Under the pieces are notes generated by a model, which saw nothing but the letters and a program-made list of their open reading frames with translations, did no database searches and was not told the origin of the DNA. From Floridanema evergladense (lineage in GTDB: Bacteria > Cyanobacteriota > Cyanobacteriia > Cyanobacteriales > Aerosakkonemataceae), in assembly GCF_041929205.1 (NCBI RefSeq), contig NZ_JBHFNT010000202.1: a DNA stretch of 64,000 nt, one strand, 5' to 3'. Each line of letters begins with the position of its first letter. The stretch's first letter is position 1. The translations under genes and the position numbers were made by a program. This document shows positions 9,136 through 17,090 of this stretch, in pieces.

Positions 9136-10107
9136 ATGGCTGAAACAATTGCTGCTGTGGTTGTAACGTATAACCGCAAACATCTGTTGGTTGAATGTCT
9201 GGATGCACTAATTTCTGGAACCAGATTATTAGACAAGATTATTATTATTGATAATGGTTCTACAGATAAAACTTTTAATTTACTACAAGAAAAAGGTTAC
9301 TTAGAAAAATCTTGCATTGATTACATTTTATTGCCAGAAAACACTGGTGGTGCTGGGGGGTTTTATGAAGGCGTAAAATATGGTTACGAAGCAGGTTACG
9401 ATTGGTTATGGCTAATGGATGATGATGCTGAACCTAAACTAAATGCTTTAGAAAAGTTATGCGAACATTTATCTGAACCAAATGTAAGTGCCTTATCAAA
9501 TTTAAAGATCGATCCCAAAGAAAAGATTGCCTCTACCCATTTAGGATTTGTTAATTCTCTTTATGATTCTGATTTTGAAGCGGAAATTTTTAGAGAAGTA
9601 AAATATAGTGATATTCAAGATTATCAAACAATAGAACTAAGCTTTACTTCTTTTGTTGGACTGTTAGTTAAAAGAAATGCGATCGAGCAAATAGGCTTTC
9701 CCAAAAAAGAGTTTTTCATCCATTTCGATGATATAGAATATAGTTTTAGATTAATGTTAGCCGGGAGAATTTTACTGGTGACAGACAGTATTATTCTTCA
9801 TAAAGAAGCTACGGCTAAATCAGCCATTACCAAAAACTTTTTCGGAAAAACTTTTTACAGACCTGCTTACGAAAAGCTTTGGTTATCATATTATGGAACT
9901 AGAAATGGAGTCTGGCTAAGAAAGTCCAATTACTCAACAGCCAAATTTTACCTGAGACTGCTTAAGAATTATTCCCGTTCCATAATAGCTATACTTTTGT
10001 TTGACGATCGCAAGTTAAAACGCCTTCGTTTTTTAACCGAAGCGTATCGAGATGGCATCAATGGAAACTTTGATAACCTTAAGCCAAAAACTCTTTTATA
10101 CAGATAA
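9136..10107 (+). CDS. Glycosyltransferase family 2
   Basis: 323 residues from the ATG at 9136; a TTG six bases earlier is possible but less likely, since AAGG at 9124-9127 is spaced better for the ATG. GT-A fold: AVVVTYNRKHLLVECLDAL at the N-terminus, IIIIDNGSTDKT, ENTGGAGGF for the donor site, and WLMDDDAEP as the metal-binding DxD. FFIHFDDIEYSFR is the acceptor-side motif seen in rhamnosyl/galactofuranosyl-type GT2 enzymes. Probably adds a sugar to a cell-surface glycan. It is followed by a small open frame and a secreted RTX lipase on the same strand, an accessory group lying between glcE and glcD. Confidence 0.88.
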   Translation: MAETIAAVVVTYNRKHLLVECLDALISGTRLLDKIIIIDNGSTDKTFNLLQEKGYLEKSCIDYILLPENTGGAGGFYEGVKYGYEAGYDWLWLMDDDAEPKLNALEKLCEHLSEPNVSALSNLKIDPKEKIASTHLGFVNSLYDSDFEAEIFREVKYSDIQDYQTIELSFTSFVGLLVKRNAIEQIGFPKKEFFIHFDDIEYSFRLMLAGRILLVTDSIILHKEATAKSAITKNFFGKTFYRPAYEKLWLSYYGTRNGVWLRKSNYSTAKFYLRLLKNYSRSIIAILLFDDRKLKRLRFLTEAYRDGINGNFDNLKPKTLLYR

Positions 10108-10172
10108 GCGAAATAGTTAAACCAGTCAATTCATTAACCTTTTAATAAACCTAAAAAGCCAGGATAAATAAT

Positions 10173-10256
10173 ATGCACGTAAAAGAATGGCAAAATGCTG
10201 CTAAATATCTGACATCTACTATGTTTTGGCAAGAATATCTTCAAGTAAACAAATAA
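10173..10256 (+). CDS. Possible 27-residue small protein
   Basis: ATG at 10173 to TAA at 10256, with AGGA eight bases upstream, which is a good ribosome site. The peptide begins MHVKEWQNAAKYL and ends QVNK; it is Trp/Tyr-rich and would be an amphipathic helix. It stops 25 bases before the lipase ATG and could be a leader or coupled small gene, or chance. No family recognised. Confidence 0.35.
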   Translation: MHVKEWQNAAKYLTSTMFWQEYLQVNK

Positions 10257-10281
10257 AAAACACCATATAGGAATTATTAAT

Positions 10282-11616
10282 ATGGTTCAGGTCAATTTTA
10301 ATATTTGGGGTAATGGTTCGATCGACCTTTCCGGGCAAATCGATCGCAACTCGCAGACTTATATCATCGTACATGGCTGGAACAACACGGGTGGCAATGC
10401 TGCTAACAATTACCAGCCAACTGATTGGATGACTAATCATGCCCAAACCCTTCGCCAGCGGGAGTCCAACGCTAATATAATTCTGGTGGACTGGGAAGAT
10501 GGAGCGCGTAATCCCTTCTATTTCCCCTCTGCTAACAGAACGAAGGATGTTGGCAATCAAGTAGCTGCTTACTTGAGAAATATCAGCGTAGATCCTGACT
10601 ACACAAGTCTAATCGGACACAGCCTGGGGGCGCAGATCGCTGGATTTAGTGGTGCTACCTATCTTCAATCTACCGGGTGCTCTATCTCGCAAATTGTGGG
10701 ATTAGATGCTGCTGGGCCTGCATTTGAGGGCAGGGGTGCAAGCGATCGCCTAGATCCAACTGATGCGGCTCGTGTTGTTAGTTTCCATACCAGTTTTATC
10801 TTGGGCTATGACGATCCTTTGGCTACTCTGGATGTCTACCCAAACCGGAACGACTTGTTTCAACCCGGACAGAGGAGTTTTATCGGCAATCATGGCTATG
10901 CTAATACTCTGTTTACAGAATTGCTCGAAGGCAACAGCTTTACCCAGTCCAACGGCTTTCTGTTAAACCTAAACACGGTAGTCAATGCGGGATTTGTTGG
11001 GGTTAACAATGTCAACACTAGAAACAATAAAGTTGTCGTGGCTCTCAACTTGTCGGGCACTCTCAACAACGATAATCTCGCAGGTGGCGCTGCTGACGAC
11101 AACATTAGTGGCGGCGCGGGAAATGACAAAATTAGTGGTGGCGATGGCAATGATTCCCTGTTTGGCGATAGCAACACCGATCTCATTAATGGCGGACGTG
11201 GTAATGATTTTATCTTCGGTGGTACTGGTGGCGATCGCTTATTTGGCGATGATGGCAACGACTTGCTCACAGGAGCAGATGCAGTAGTAGACAGAGGTTT
11301 TGGGGAGATCGATCGCTTAACTGGTGGCAATGGACGCGATCGCTTTGTGCTCGGAGTTACACAGGAAGTCTTTTACAGCGACAACGATCCGAACACGAAT
11401 AGCATCAGCGATTATGCTCTAATTGCTGACTTTAATATCTTGGAAGACACAATCCAACTGTCCGGTTCCACGTCGAGATATACTTTGGGAGCCTCACCTA
11501 TGGATTTAGCAGTGGGTACAGCCATTTTTCTCAATGAAACTAGTTTGGAACTGATTGCGATCGTACAAGGTGCGATCGACCTCAATCTCAGCGCCACCTA
11601 CTTCGTAAATGTCTAA
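10282..11616 (+). CDS. Pancreatic-lipase-like hydrolase with RTX calcium repeats
   Basis: 444 residues, ATG with AGGA upstream. Residues 1 to about 220 are an alpha/beta hydrolase of the animal-type lipase family: YIIVHGWNN (oxyanion strand), GHSLG with Ser-114, GLDAAGP with Asp-142, and a His in GNHGYA (His-204) completing the triad. Residues about 255-350 hold glycine/aspartate nonapeptides (GGAGNDKISGGDGNDSLFG and more), which bind Ca2+ in RTX proteins. There is no N-terminal signal peptide, so type I secretion through a C-terminal signal is expected. No ABC/HlyD exporter genes are in this window. Predicted substrate is an acyl ester or phospholipid. Confidence 0.87.
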   Translation: MVQVNFNIWGNGSIDLSGQIDRNSQTYIIVHGWNNTGGNAANNYQPTDWMTNHAQTLRQRESNANIILVDWEDGARNPFYFPSANRTKDVGNQVAAYLRNISVDPDYTSLIGHSLGAQIAGFSGATYLQSTGCSISQIVGLDAAGPAFEGRGASDRLDPTDAARVVSFHTSFILGYDDPLATLDVYPNRNDLFQPGQRSFIGNHGYANTLFTELLEGNSFTQSNGFLLNLNTVVNAGFVGVNNVNTRNNKVVVALNLSGTLNNDNLAGGAADDNISGGAGNDKISGGDGNDSLFGDSNTDLINGGRGNDFIFGGTGGDRLFGDDGNDLLTGADAVVDRGFGEIDRLTGGNGRDRFVLGVTQEVFYSDNDPNTNSISDYALIADFNILEDTIQLSGSTSRYTLGASPMDLAVGTAIFLNETSLELIAIVQGAIDLNLSATYFVNV

Positions 11617-11750
11617 AAACGTAATTCAGTAGAAAGCATAATTATTCTTCAAAAACTTGACTTTCCCACTCTCAAAAGCCAGGTAATAAGTATATAGCAT
11701 GAGTGGATCTACTGTTTTCTAATATTTTCCCCATAGCTATTATTTCCTCA

Positions 11751-11794
11751 TTACCAGGCTCAGCCTGGTAATGCTGTTTAAGAGGCTCTGCCTC
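11751..11794. repeat. REP palindrome pair upstream of RAYT
   Basis: TTACCAGGCT and AGCCTGGTAA form a perfect palindrome around one base (11751-11771). A second one, GAGGC-TCT-GCCTC, follows at 11782-11794. The same pair appears downstream of the RAYT gene and, in GTTCCCAGG form, at 43231-43275 and 57347-57393. Confidence 0.85.
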
Positions 11795-11815
11795 AATCTA
11801 ATCAAGCGTAATAAA

Positions 11816-12349
11816 ATGGGACGCAGCCGTTATCGGGTAATAGGGAATCAACCGCACTTTTTAACCTGTACAGTAGTCAATTGGATACCCCTATTCAGTA
11901 AAGTAGAACTAGCAGAAATTGTGCTGAATTCATTAACTTTTCTGCAACGTCAACAACGCCTAATATTGTACAGTTATGTATTGATGGAAAACCATCTCCA
12001 TTTGATTGCGTCGGCGGCAAGTTTATCAAAGAAAATCGGAAATTTTAAATCCTTTACGGCAAGATCGATCGTTGATTTACTTACACTAAACCAGTCCAAA
12101 CATATTCTTGCCCAACTCCAATTTTATAAGCTCAAACACAAAACGGATCAACAATATCAAGTCTGGCAAGAGGGATTTCATCCCCAAGCTATTTTGAATG
12201 AAGAAATGTTCACACAAAAATTGAATTATATTCACAGTAATCCGGTTCGTCGTGGTTATGTGGATGATCCTGCTCATTGGCGCTATTCTAGCTACCGCAA
12301 TTACATAGGTCAACCAGGGTTATTAGAAGTAGAAATCATTGATTTTTAG
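11816..12349 (+). CDS. REP-associated tyrosine transposase (RAYT)
   Basis: 177 residues from the ATG at 11816 (MGRSRYRVIG); an upstream ATG at 11771 falls inside the REP palindrome and is unlikely. Y1/HUH nuclease of the IS200-related RAYT type: YVLMENHLHLIAS gives the His-x-His metal site (about residues 60-62), and LNYIHSNPVRRGYVDDPAHWRYSSYRNY holds the catalytic Tyr in the usual Y-I-H-x-N-P-V context. RAYTs cut single-stranded hairpin ends and are tied to the spread of REP palindromes. Here matching REP hairpins flank the gene on both sides, so this is a plausible complete REPtron. It is full length and looks intact. Confidence 0.9.
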   Translation: MGRSRYRVIGNQPHFLTCTVVNWIPLFSKVELAEIVLNSLTFLQRQQRLILYSYVLMENHLHLIASAASLSKKIGNFKSFTARSIVDLLTLNQSKHILAQLQFYKLKHKTDQQYQVWQEGFHPQAILNEEMFTQKLNYIHSNPVRRGYVDDPAHWRYSSYRNYIGQPGLLEVEIIDF

Positions 12350-12354
12350 CGGGT

Positions 12355-12515
12355 GAGGCAGAGCCTCTAAAAAAGCATTCCCAGGTAGAACCTGGGAACG
12401 AGGGGAACGAGGGGAACGAGGGAGAACGAGGCACAAAGGGACGGCTCTCGTTCCAAGCTCTCGCGCTCTCGTTACCAGGCTCAGCCTGGTAACGCAGTTC
12501 TAGAGGCTCAGCCTC
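12355..12515. repeat. REP palindromes downstream of RAYT
   Basis: In order: GAGGC-AGA-GCCTC (12355-12367); TTCCCAGGT paired with ACCTGGGAA (12378-12398); a short direct GGGGAACGA repeat (about 12397-12430); TTACCAGGCT paired with AGCCTGGTAA (12472-12492); and GAGGC-TCA-GCCTC (12503-12515). The last pair repeats the arrangement seen upstream of the transposase. Confidence 0.85.
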
Positions 12516-12521
12516 GCTTTC

Positions 12522-13994
12522 TCAAAATACCTCGACTTGCTCAAATTTTTTCTCGGTTTGAGCGCGTGCTGCTTCTCCGCAAGTGCGAGGCGTGGGGAAA
12601 ATTTTCCCAGGATTTGCTAAATCTTTGGGATTAAAAACTTGCCTTATCCATTGCATAGTTTCTAAATCTATTTCTGTAAACATTGCTGGCATATAGCATT
12701 TTTTATCTGCACCAATGCCATGTTCGCCGGAAAGACTACCGCCAACTTTTACACAAAGCTTGAGAATATCTCCTCCCAATTCTTCAACTTTTTCTAATGC
12801 TCCCGGCACTGATTTATCATAAAGAACTAATGGGTGTAAATTCCCATCTCCTGCGTGAAATACATTAGCAATTCGATAGCCATACTTGTCACTCAAGGCT
12901 TCAATCTCTCGCAAAATGTAAGGCAGTTGAGTGCGTGGAATTACGCCATCTTGCACGTAATAATCAGGACTTATATGACCTGCTGCGGCGAATGCTGCTT
13001 TACGTCCTTTCCAGAATTTTAATCTTGTTTCGGGGTCATTCGCTGTAGTAATATTACGTGCGCCATTCTTTTGACAAATTTCGGCAATGCGTTTTTTATT
13101 AGTAGCAACTTCTACTTCTAATCCATCTATTTCTACTAACAAGATAGCCACTGCATCGCGAGGATAACATCCAGTAGCGACTACATCTTCTACAGCATTA
13201 ATGCTCAAGTTATCCATGATTTCCATGCCAGCAGGAATAATTCCGGCACTGATAATATCAGACACAGCTGCACCACAGGCTTCTATGTTGGTAAAGTCTG
13301 CCAAAAGTACACAAATTGATTCGGCTGTTTTGAGTATTTTTAAAGTAATTTCTGTGGCAATACCCAGAGTGCCTTCTGAACCAACAAATAATCCTGTTAA
13401 ATCATAACCAGGCATTTCGGGAACTAAACTTCCAGTATCAACAATTGAGCCGTCGGGAAGGACTAATTTTAATCCTAAAACATGGTTAGTTGTGACTCCA
13501 TATTTTAAGGAATGAACGCCTCCAGAATTTTCGGCTACATTGCCACCTATTGAGCAAATAATTTGGCTGGAAGGGTCTGGTGCGTAATAAAATCCTGCGC
13601 CGCTAACTGCTTGAGTTACCCAGTTATTAATTACTCCTGGTTGCACTACAACTCGCTGATTTTCTAAATCTATTTCTAAGATTTTATTCATTAAGGCGGT
13701 AACAATTAGGACGCTATTTTCTATTGGTAATGCACCGCCAGAAAGTCCGGTTCCTGCTCCTCTGGCTACCCAAGTAATTTGATTTCGATCGCAAATTTTT
13801 ACTAATGCTGCTACTTGTTCGGTGGTGCGTGGTAGGACTACTACAGCTGGTCTTTGGCGATAGCTGGTGAGTCCATCACATTCATAAGTTAGTAGTTCTT
13901 CTCGACGCTGTACTACGTTTTTTTCGCCAACAATGGCGGCAAATTGTTTAATAATTGGTTGCCAATTTATTGGGGATTTTTCTTGGGTAATCAT
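12522..13994 (-). CDS. glcD: Glycolate dehydrogenase FAD subunit GlcD
   Basis: 490 residues. FAD_binding_4 domain with RGAGTGLSGGALP (about 80-92), PDPSSQIICSIGGNVAENSGG (about 140-160) and LFVGSEGTLGIATEITLKIL, then a C-terminal FAD-oxidase domain with NVFHAGDGNLHPLV, GSLSGEHGIG (His at the flavin face) and FNPKDLANPGKIFP. It oxidises glycolate to glyoxylate together with GlcE and GlcF, the bacterial-type enzyme cyanobacteria use in photorespiration. The gene ends six bases past the last REP palindrome, which may act as its terminator. Its partners lie about 4.8 kb further on, same strand. Confidence 0.92.
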   Translation of the reverse strand: MITQEKSPINWQPIIKQFAAIVGEKNVVQRREELLTYECDGLTSYRQRPAVVVLPRTTEQVAALVKICDRNQITWVARGAGTGLSGGALPIENSVLIVTALMNKILEIDLENQRVVVQPGVINNWVTQAVSGAGFYYAPDPSSQIICSIGGNVAENSGGVHSLKYGVTTNHVLGLKLVLPDGSIVDTGSLVPEMPGYDLTGLFVGSEGTLGIATEITLKILKTAESICVLLADFTNIEACGAAVSDIISAGIIPAGMEIMDNLSINAVEDVVATGCYPRDAVAILLVEIDGLEVEVATNKKRIAEICQKNGARNITTANDPETRLKFWKGRKAAFAAAGHISPDYYVQDGVIPRTQLPYILREIEALSDKYGYRIANVFHAGDGNLHPLVLYDKSVPGALEKVEELGGDILKLCVKVGGSLSGEHGIGADKKCYMPAMFTEIDLETMQWIRQVFNPKDLANPGKIFPTPRTCGEAARAQTEKKFEQVEVF

Positions 13995-14086
13995 GGGGAT
14001 AAAAGTAGCGGTGGATGGATTTGGTGTTAACTGTCTTAGAATTATTGTGCAAAATTTATGGCTAAAAGGAAAGTATTACAGATGAT

Positions 14087-16195
14087 TTAACGTCCTAATT
14101 TTTTTTGTAGGCGCTTGCGTTTGGCAATTGCTTCTTGATTAGCAGGCCAAATTTGGATGGTTTTATTGTAAGATTCGATCGCTTCCTCTAGTTTCTGCTT
14201 TTTCTCTAAAATCAATCCGCGATGATACCAAGCTTCAGCATAATCTGGTTTAATTTGTGTGGCTTTATCTAATGATACGATCGCTTCGTTTTCATTATTT
14301 ATCTGAGACAAAATTACTCCTCGCTCATACCAAGCTTCGGCATTATCTGATTTAATTTGGATGGCTTTATCTAAAGATGCGATCGCTTCATCATACCTTT
14401 TCAATTTTCCTAAAATATCGCCTCTTTGTTGCCAAGCTTCCGCCGAGCCTGAATTAATTTTTAAAGCTTTATCTAAAGAAATCAGTGCTTCTTCTTTCTG
14501 GTTTAATTTACCTAGTGTTGCTCCATGTTCTATCCAAGCATCTGCGTAATTTATTTCGATTTCTAATGCTTTATTTAAGGCTGTCAATGCTTTTTTAGGC
14601 TGATTTATTTGATTTAAAACCACACCTAATTTATACCAAGCTTGGCGATAATCTGGTTTTATTTCTGTAGCTTTATTTAAAGAAATATAAGCTTCTTTAT
14701 AATTTTTTTCTTGAATTTGCATCTCTCCTAGATTATACAGAGATTCAGCATTATTAGGTTGAATTTCAATAGCTTTAATTAAAGATTCCTGGGCAAGTTC
14801 GTGGCGATTTAATTTTTCTAATGCCAAGCCTCTTTCATACCAAGCTTGAGAATACTCCGATCTAATTTTCAAAGCTTCTTCGTATGATTTTTGGGCTTCT
14901 TCATATTTCTGCAATTTACTCAACGCTTGACCTCGCCTTAACCAAGCTTCGGCAGATTTGCTATCAATTTGTAATGCTTGGTCTAAACTAGTAATTGCTT
15001 CTTCATAGCGCTGTAATTCTATTAAAGTTTTTCCCTGTTCTAGGAGTTTTACAGCTTGGTTGTTTGGCGATACAACGGGAGGTGTAACAGTTGTTGTTGG
15101 TGGCAGGACTACTGAATTTTCATTGTACATATTCCAGAATTTAGCAATACCAAAACTTATGCCTGCTGTCAACAAAATAATCAATAAATAAGAATAATTT
15201 TTAAAATAACTATGTTGACTTTCTGCTGATTTTAATATTTTTGTATTATAGTTAGTATAATTTTTTAATTTCTCTAAATCGCAAAGTATTTCTTTAGCTG
15301 ATTGATAACGATCTCTAAAATGCGATCGTACCATTTTTTCTAAAATTACTGCTAATTCATTACTAATTGATGCGTGTTCGCGCCAAATCATCTCTCCCGT
15401 TTCTACATCTTCTTCAAATTCTTCCGGTGATATTTTAGTTAATAATTGAATCGCCGTTACTCCTATAGCATAAATATCACTATTAAACCTTGGTTTCCCT
15501 TTTAATTGTTCGCTTGGCATATACCCAGAAGAACCAATTAATATAGTGCCTGTTATTTGTTCTCCAGAATGTAATACCAAACTTCTAATTTCCTTAACTG
15601 CTCCGAAGTCAATTAAAACTATTTTGCCATCTTTCTGCCGTCTAATTAAATTTGAAGGCTTAATATCGCGATGAATTACATCTTGTTCGTGTACGAAAGC
15701 TAAAGTTTGTAAAACATCCTGCAAAAAAGCAATTAATTGAGATTCACTCAACTTTTTACCAGTAATTAATTCTTGACCAAAATCTTCTCCTTCAATATAC
15801 TCTTGCACTAAATAAAATTCTTGATTTTCTTCAAAATGTGCATACAGTTGAGGAATTTGCTCGTGTTTTCCCAATCGGTAAAGCACCTGTGCTTCTGTGT
15901 CGAACAAACGCCTAACGGTTCGTAAAATTGCCGGATCTGAGTCGTTTGACTTTAGCTGTTTAACAACACACAGAGGTTGTCCAGGGAGATCGAGATCTTG
16001 GGCTACAAATGTTGTTGAAAACCCCCCGCTTCCTAACTGGCGAATAATTTGGTAGCGTCCACGTAGCGTTTTTCCAAGCATTGGGTCTTTGCTATTTAGC
16101 AGCACTGATACTGCATTCTTACCCTGATTTTGACACATGGCGACACCATATTCAGCACAACTATTGGGGAATTTTTTTGCTGCCATTGAACTCAT
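14087..16195 (-). CDS. Serine/threonine protein kinase with TPR domain
   Basis: 702 residues from the first ATG; downstream ATGs at 16186, 16138 and 16081 (MLGKTLRGRY) are also possible, and none has a strong ribosome site. The kinase domain spans about 47-310: GSGGFSTTF P-loop, VVKQLK lysine, HRDIKPSNLI catalytic loop, DFGAVKE, and GYMPSEQLKGK activation segment. A single membrane helix follows near 335-352 (YSYLLIILLTAGISFGIAKFW region), then a Pro/Thr linker and about nine tetratricopeptide repeats (383-695). So the kinase is cytosolic and the TPRs lie on the other side of the membrane. This layout is common in cyanobacterial Pkn2-type kinases. Targets unknown. Confidence 0.9.
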   Translation of the reverse strand: MSSMAAKKFPNSCAEYGVAMCQNQGKNAVSVLLNSKDPMLGKTLRGRYQIIRQLGSGGFSTTFVAQDLDLPGQPLCVVKQLKSNDSDPAILRTVRRLFDTEAQVLYRLGKHEQIPQLYAHFEENQEFYLVQEYIEGEDFGQELITGKKLSESQLIAFLQDVLQTLAFVHEQDVIHRDIKPSNLIRRQKDGKIVLIDFGAVKEIRSLVLHSGEQITGTILIGSSGYMPSEQLKGKPRFNSDIYAIGVTAIQLLTKISPEEFEEDVETGEMIWREHASISNELAVILEKMVRSHFRDRYQSAKEILCDLEKLKNYTNYNTKILKSAESQHSYFKNYSYLLIILLTAGISFGIAKFWNMYNENSVVLPPTTTVTPPVVSPNNQAVKLLEQGKTLIELQRYEEAITSLDQALQIDSKSAEAWLRRGQALSKLQKYEEAQKSYEEALKIRSEYSQAWYERGLALEKLNRHELAQESLIKAIEIQPNNAESLYNLGEMQIQEKNYKEAYISLNKATEIKPDYRQAWYKLGVVLNQINQPKKALTALNKALEIEINYADAWIEHGATLGKLNQKEEALISLDKALKINSGSAEAWQQRGDILGKLKRYDEAIASLDKAIQIKSDNAEAWYERGVILSQINNENEAIVSLDKATQIKPDYAEAWYHRGLILEKKQKLEEAIESYNKTIQIWPANQEAIAKRKRLQKKLGR

Positions 16196-16334
16196 GTTCG
16201 TTTACAAAAACACTTTCAGGAAAATTTCGTGCTTGACTACGGTTCTTTTACGCTTCAGGTAAAAATTGATTAACTAAAGAATTTGCCTCTGCGTACAGTC
16301 GCTCAAATTTCTAATTTCCTATGAGTAATTTACG

Positions 16335-17027
16335 CTAAATCATATTTACCTCCGAAGTATTAATATCTTTTTCTTGGACAATGTTTTCGGGAATAGAAAA
16401 TCCTAAATCTTCGTGTCTCGCTTGAATATTACATCTTTCCATGCTGTAAACAAAAACTCCACCAGTTTCAATTTTATAAATCCAACCGTAAATGCTCAAT
16501 TCGCCTTTGTGAAGTTTGGAATGGATCGCTGGGTAGGTGCGTAAATTTTCTATTTGAGTGAAAACATTCTCTTCAATTGTAGCATCCAGAAGTTCTTTTC
16601 CTTCATAATTCTGATAATTTTCTTTAATCAACCTGCGAGTAGCTTCGGCGTGTTTCAACCAATTATAAACTAATGGCATTTCTTCAGCTAATTTACCTAT
16701 TTGCAATAATCCTTTCATGGCTCCACAATTAGAGTGACCGCAGACAATAATTTGTTTAACTTCTAAGGCTACTACAGCATATTCGATCGCTGCTCCTTCT
16801 CCACCATTAGCGGCACCGTAAGGGGGGATAATGTTACCTGCATTCCTAATAATAAAAAGTTCACCTGGCTCGGTTTGGGTCAGCAAATTTGGATCGATGC
16901 GGGAGTCCGAACAGGTAATAAATAAGGCTCTCGGATGCTGTTCTTCTGAGAGCTTCTCGAATAATTCTCGATGGCTAGTAAAGTAGTTAGATTGAAATTC
17001 TTGTAATCCTCTAATTAGTTTTCTCAT
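16335..17027 (-). CDS. ccaA: Beta-carbonic anhydrase, CcaA/IcfA type
   Basis: 230 residues. Zinc ligands and catalytic dyad are present: CSDSRID (Cys-39, Asp-41, Arg-43 region) and CGHSNCGAMKG (His and Cys about 98-101). The stretches RNAGNIIPPYGAANGGEGAAIEYAV and YPAIHSKLHKGELSIYGWIYKIETG match the cyanobacterial carboxysomal CcaA core closely. It interconverts CO2 and bicarbonate. CcaA/IcfA proteins I know are about 270 residues; this one lacks most of the C-terminal extension, ending with a short unrelated tail (IPENIVQEKDINTSEVNMI). Carboxysomal location is therefore uncertain. It sits between a kinase and a TPR glycosyltransferase with no ccm genes nearby. Confidence 0.88.
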   Translation of the reverse strand: MRKLIRGLQEFQSNYFTSHRELFEKLSEEQHPRALFITCSDSRIDPNLLTQTEPGELFIIRNAGNIIPPYGAANGGEGAAIEYAVVALEVKQIIVCGHSNCGAMKGLLQIGKLAEEMPLVYNWLKHAEATRRLIKENYQNYEGKELLDATIEENVFTQIENLRTYPAIHSKLHKGELSIYGWIYKIETGGVFVYSMERCNIQARHEDLGFSIPENIVQEKDINTSEVNMI

Positions 17028-17090
17028 GGGGAATTTGTAGTTTTTACTGCTAAAGATTATTAGCTTTCAATATAGCTAATAATCGCTTAA

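Noticed and set aside
10896..11330. 144-codon minus-strand frame over the RTX repeats
   Set aside because: Its Pro/Ser/Leu-rich product is the mirror of Gly/Asp repeat codons and has no ribosome site; the plus-strand lipase explains the DNA.
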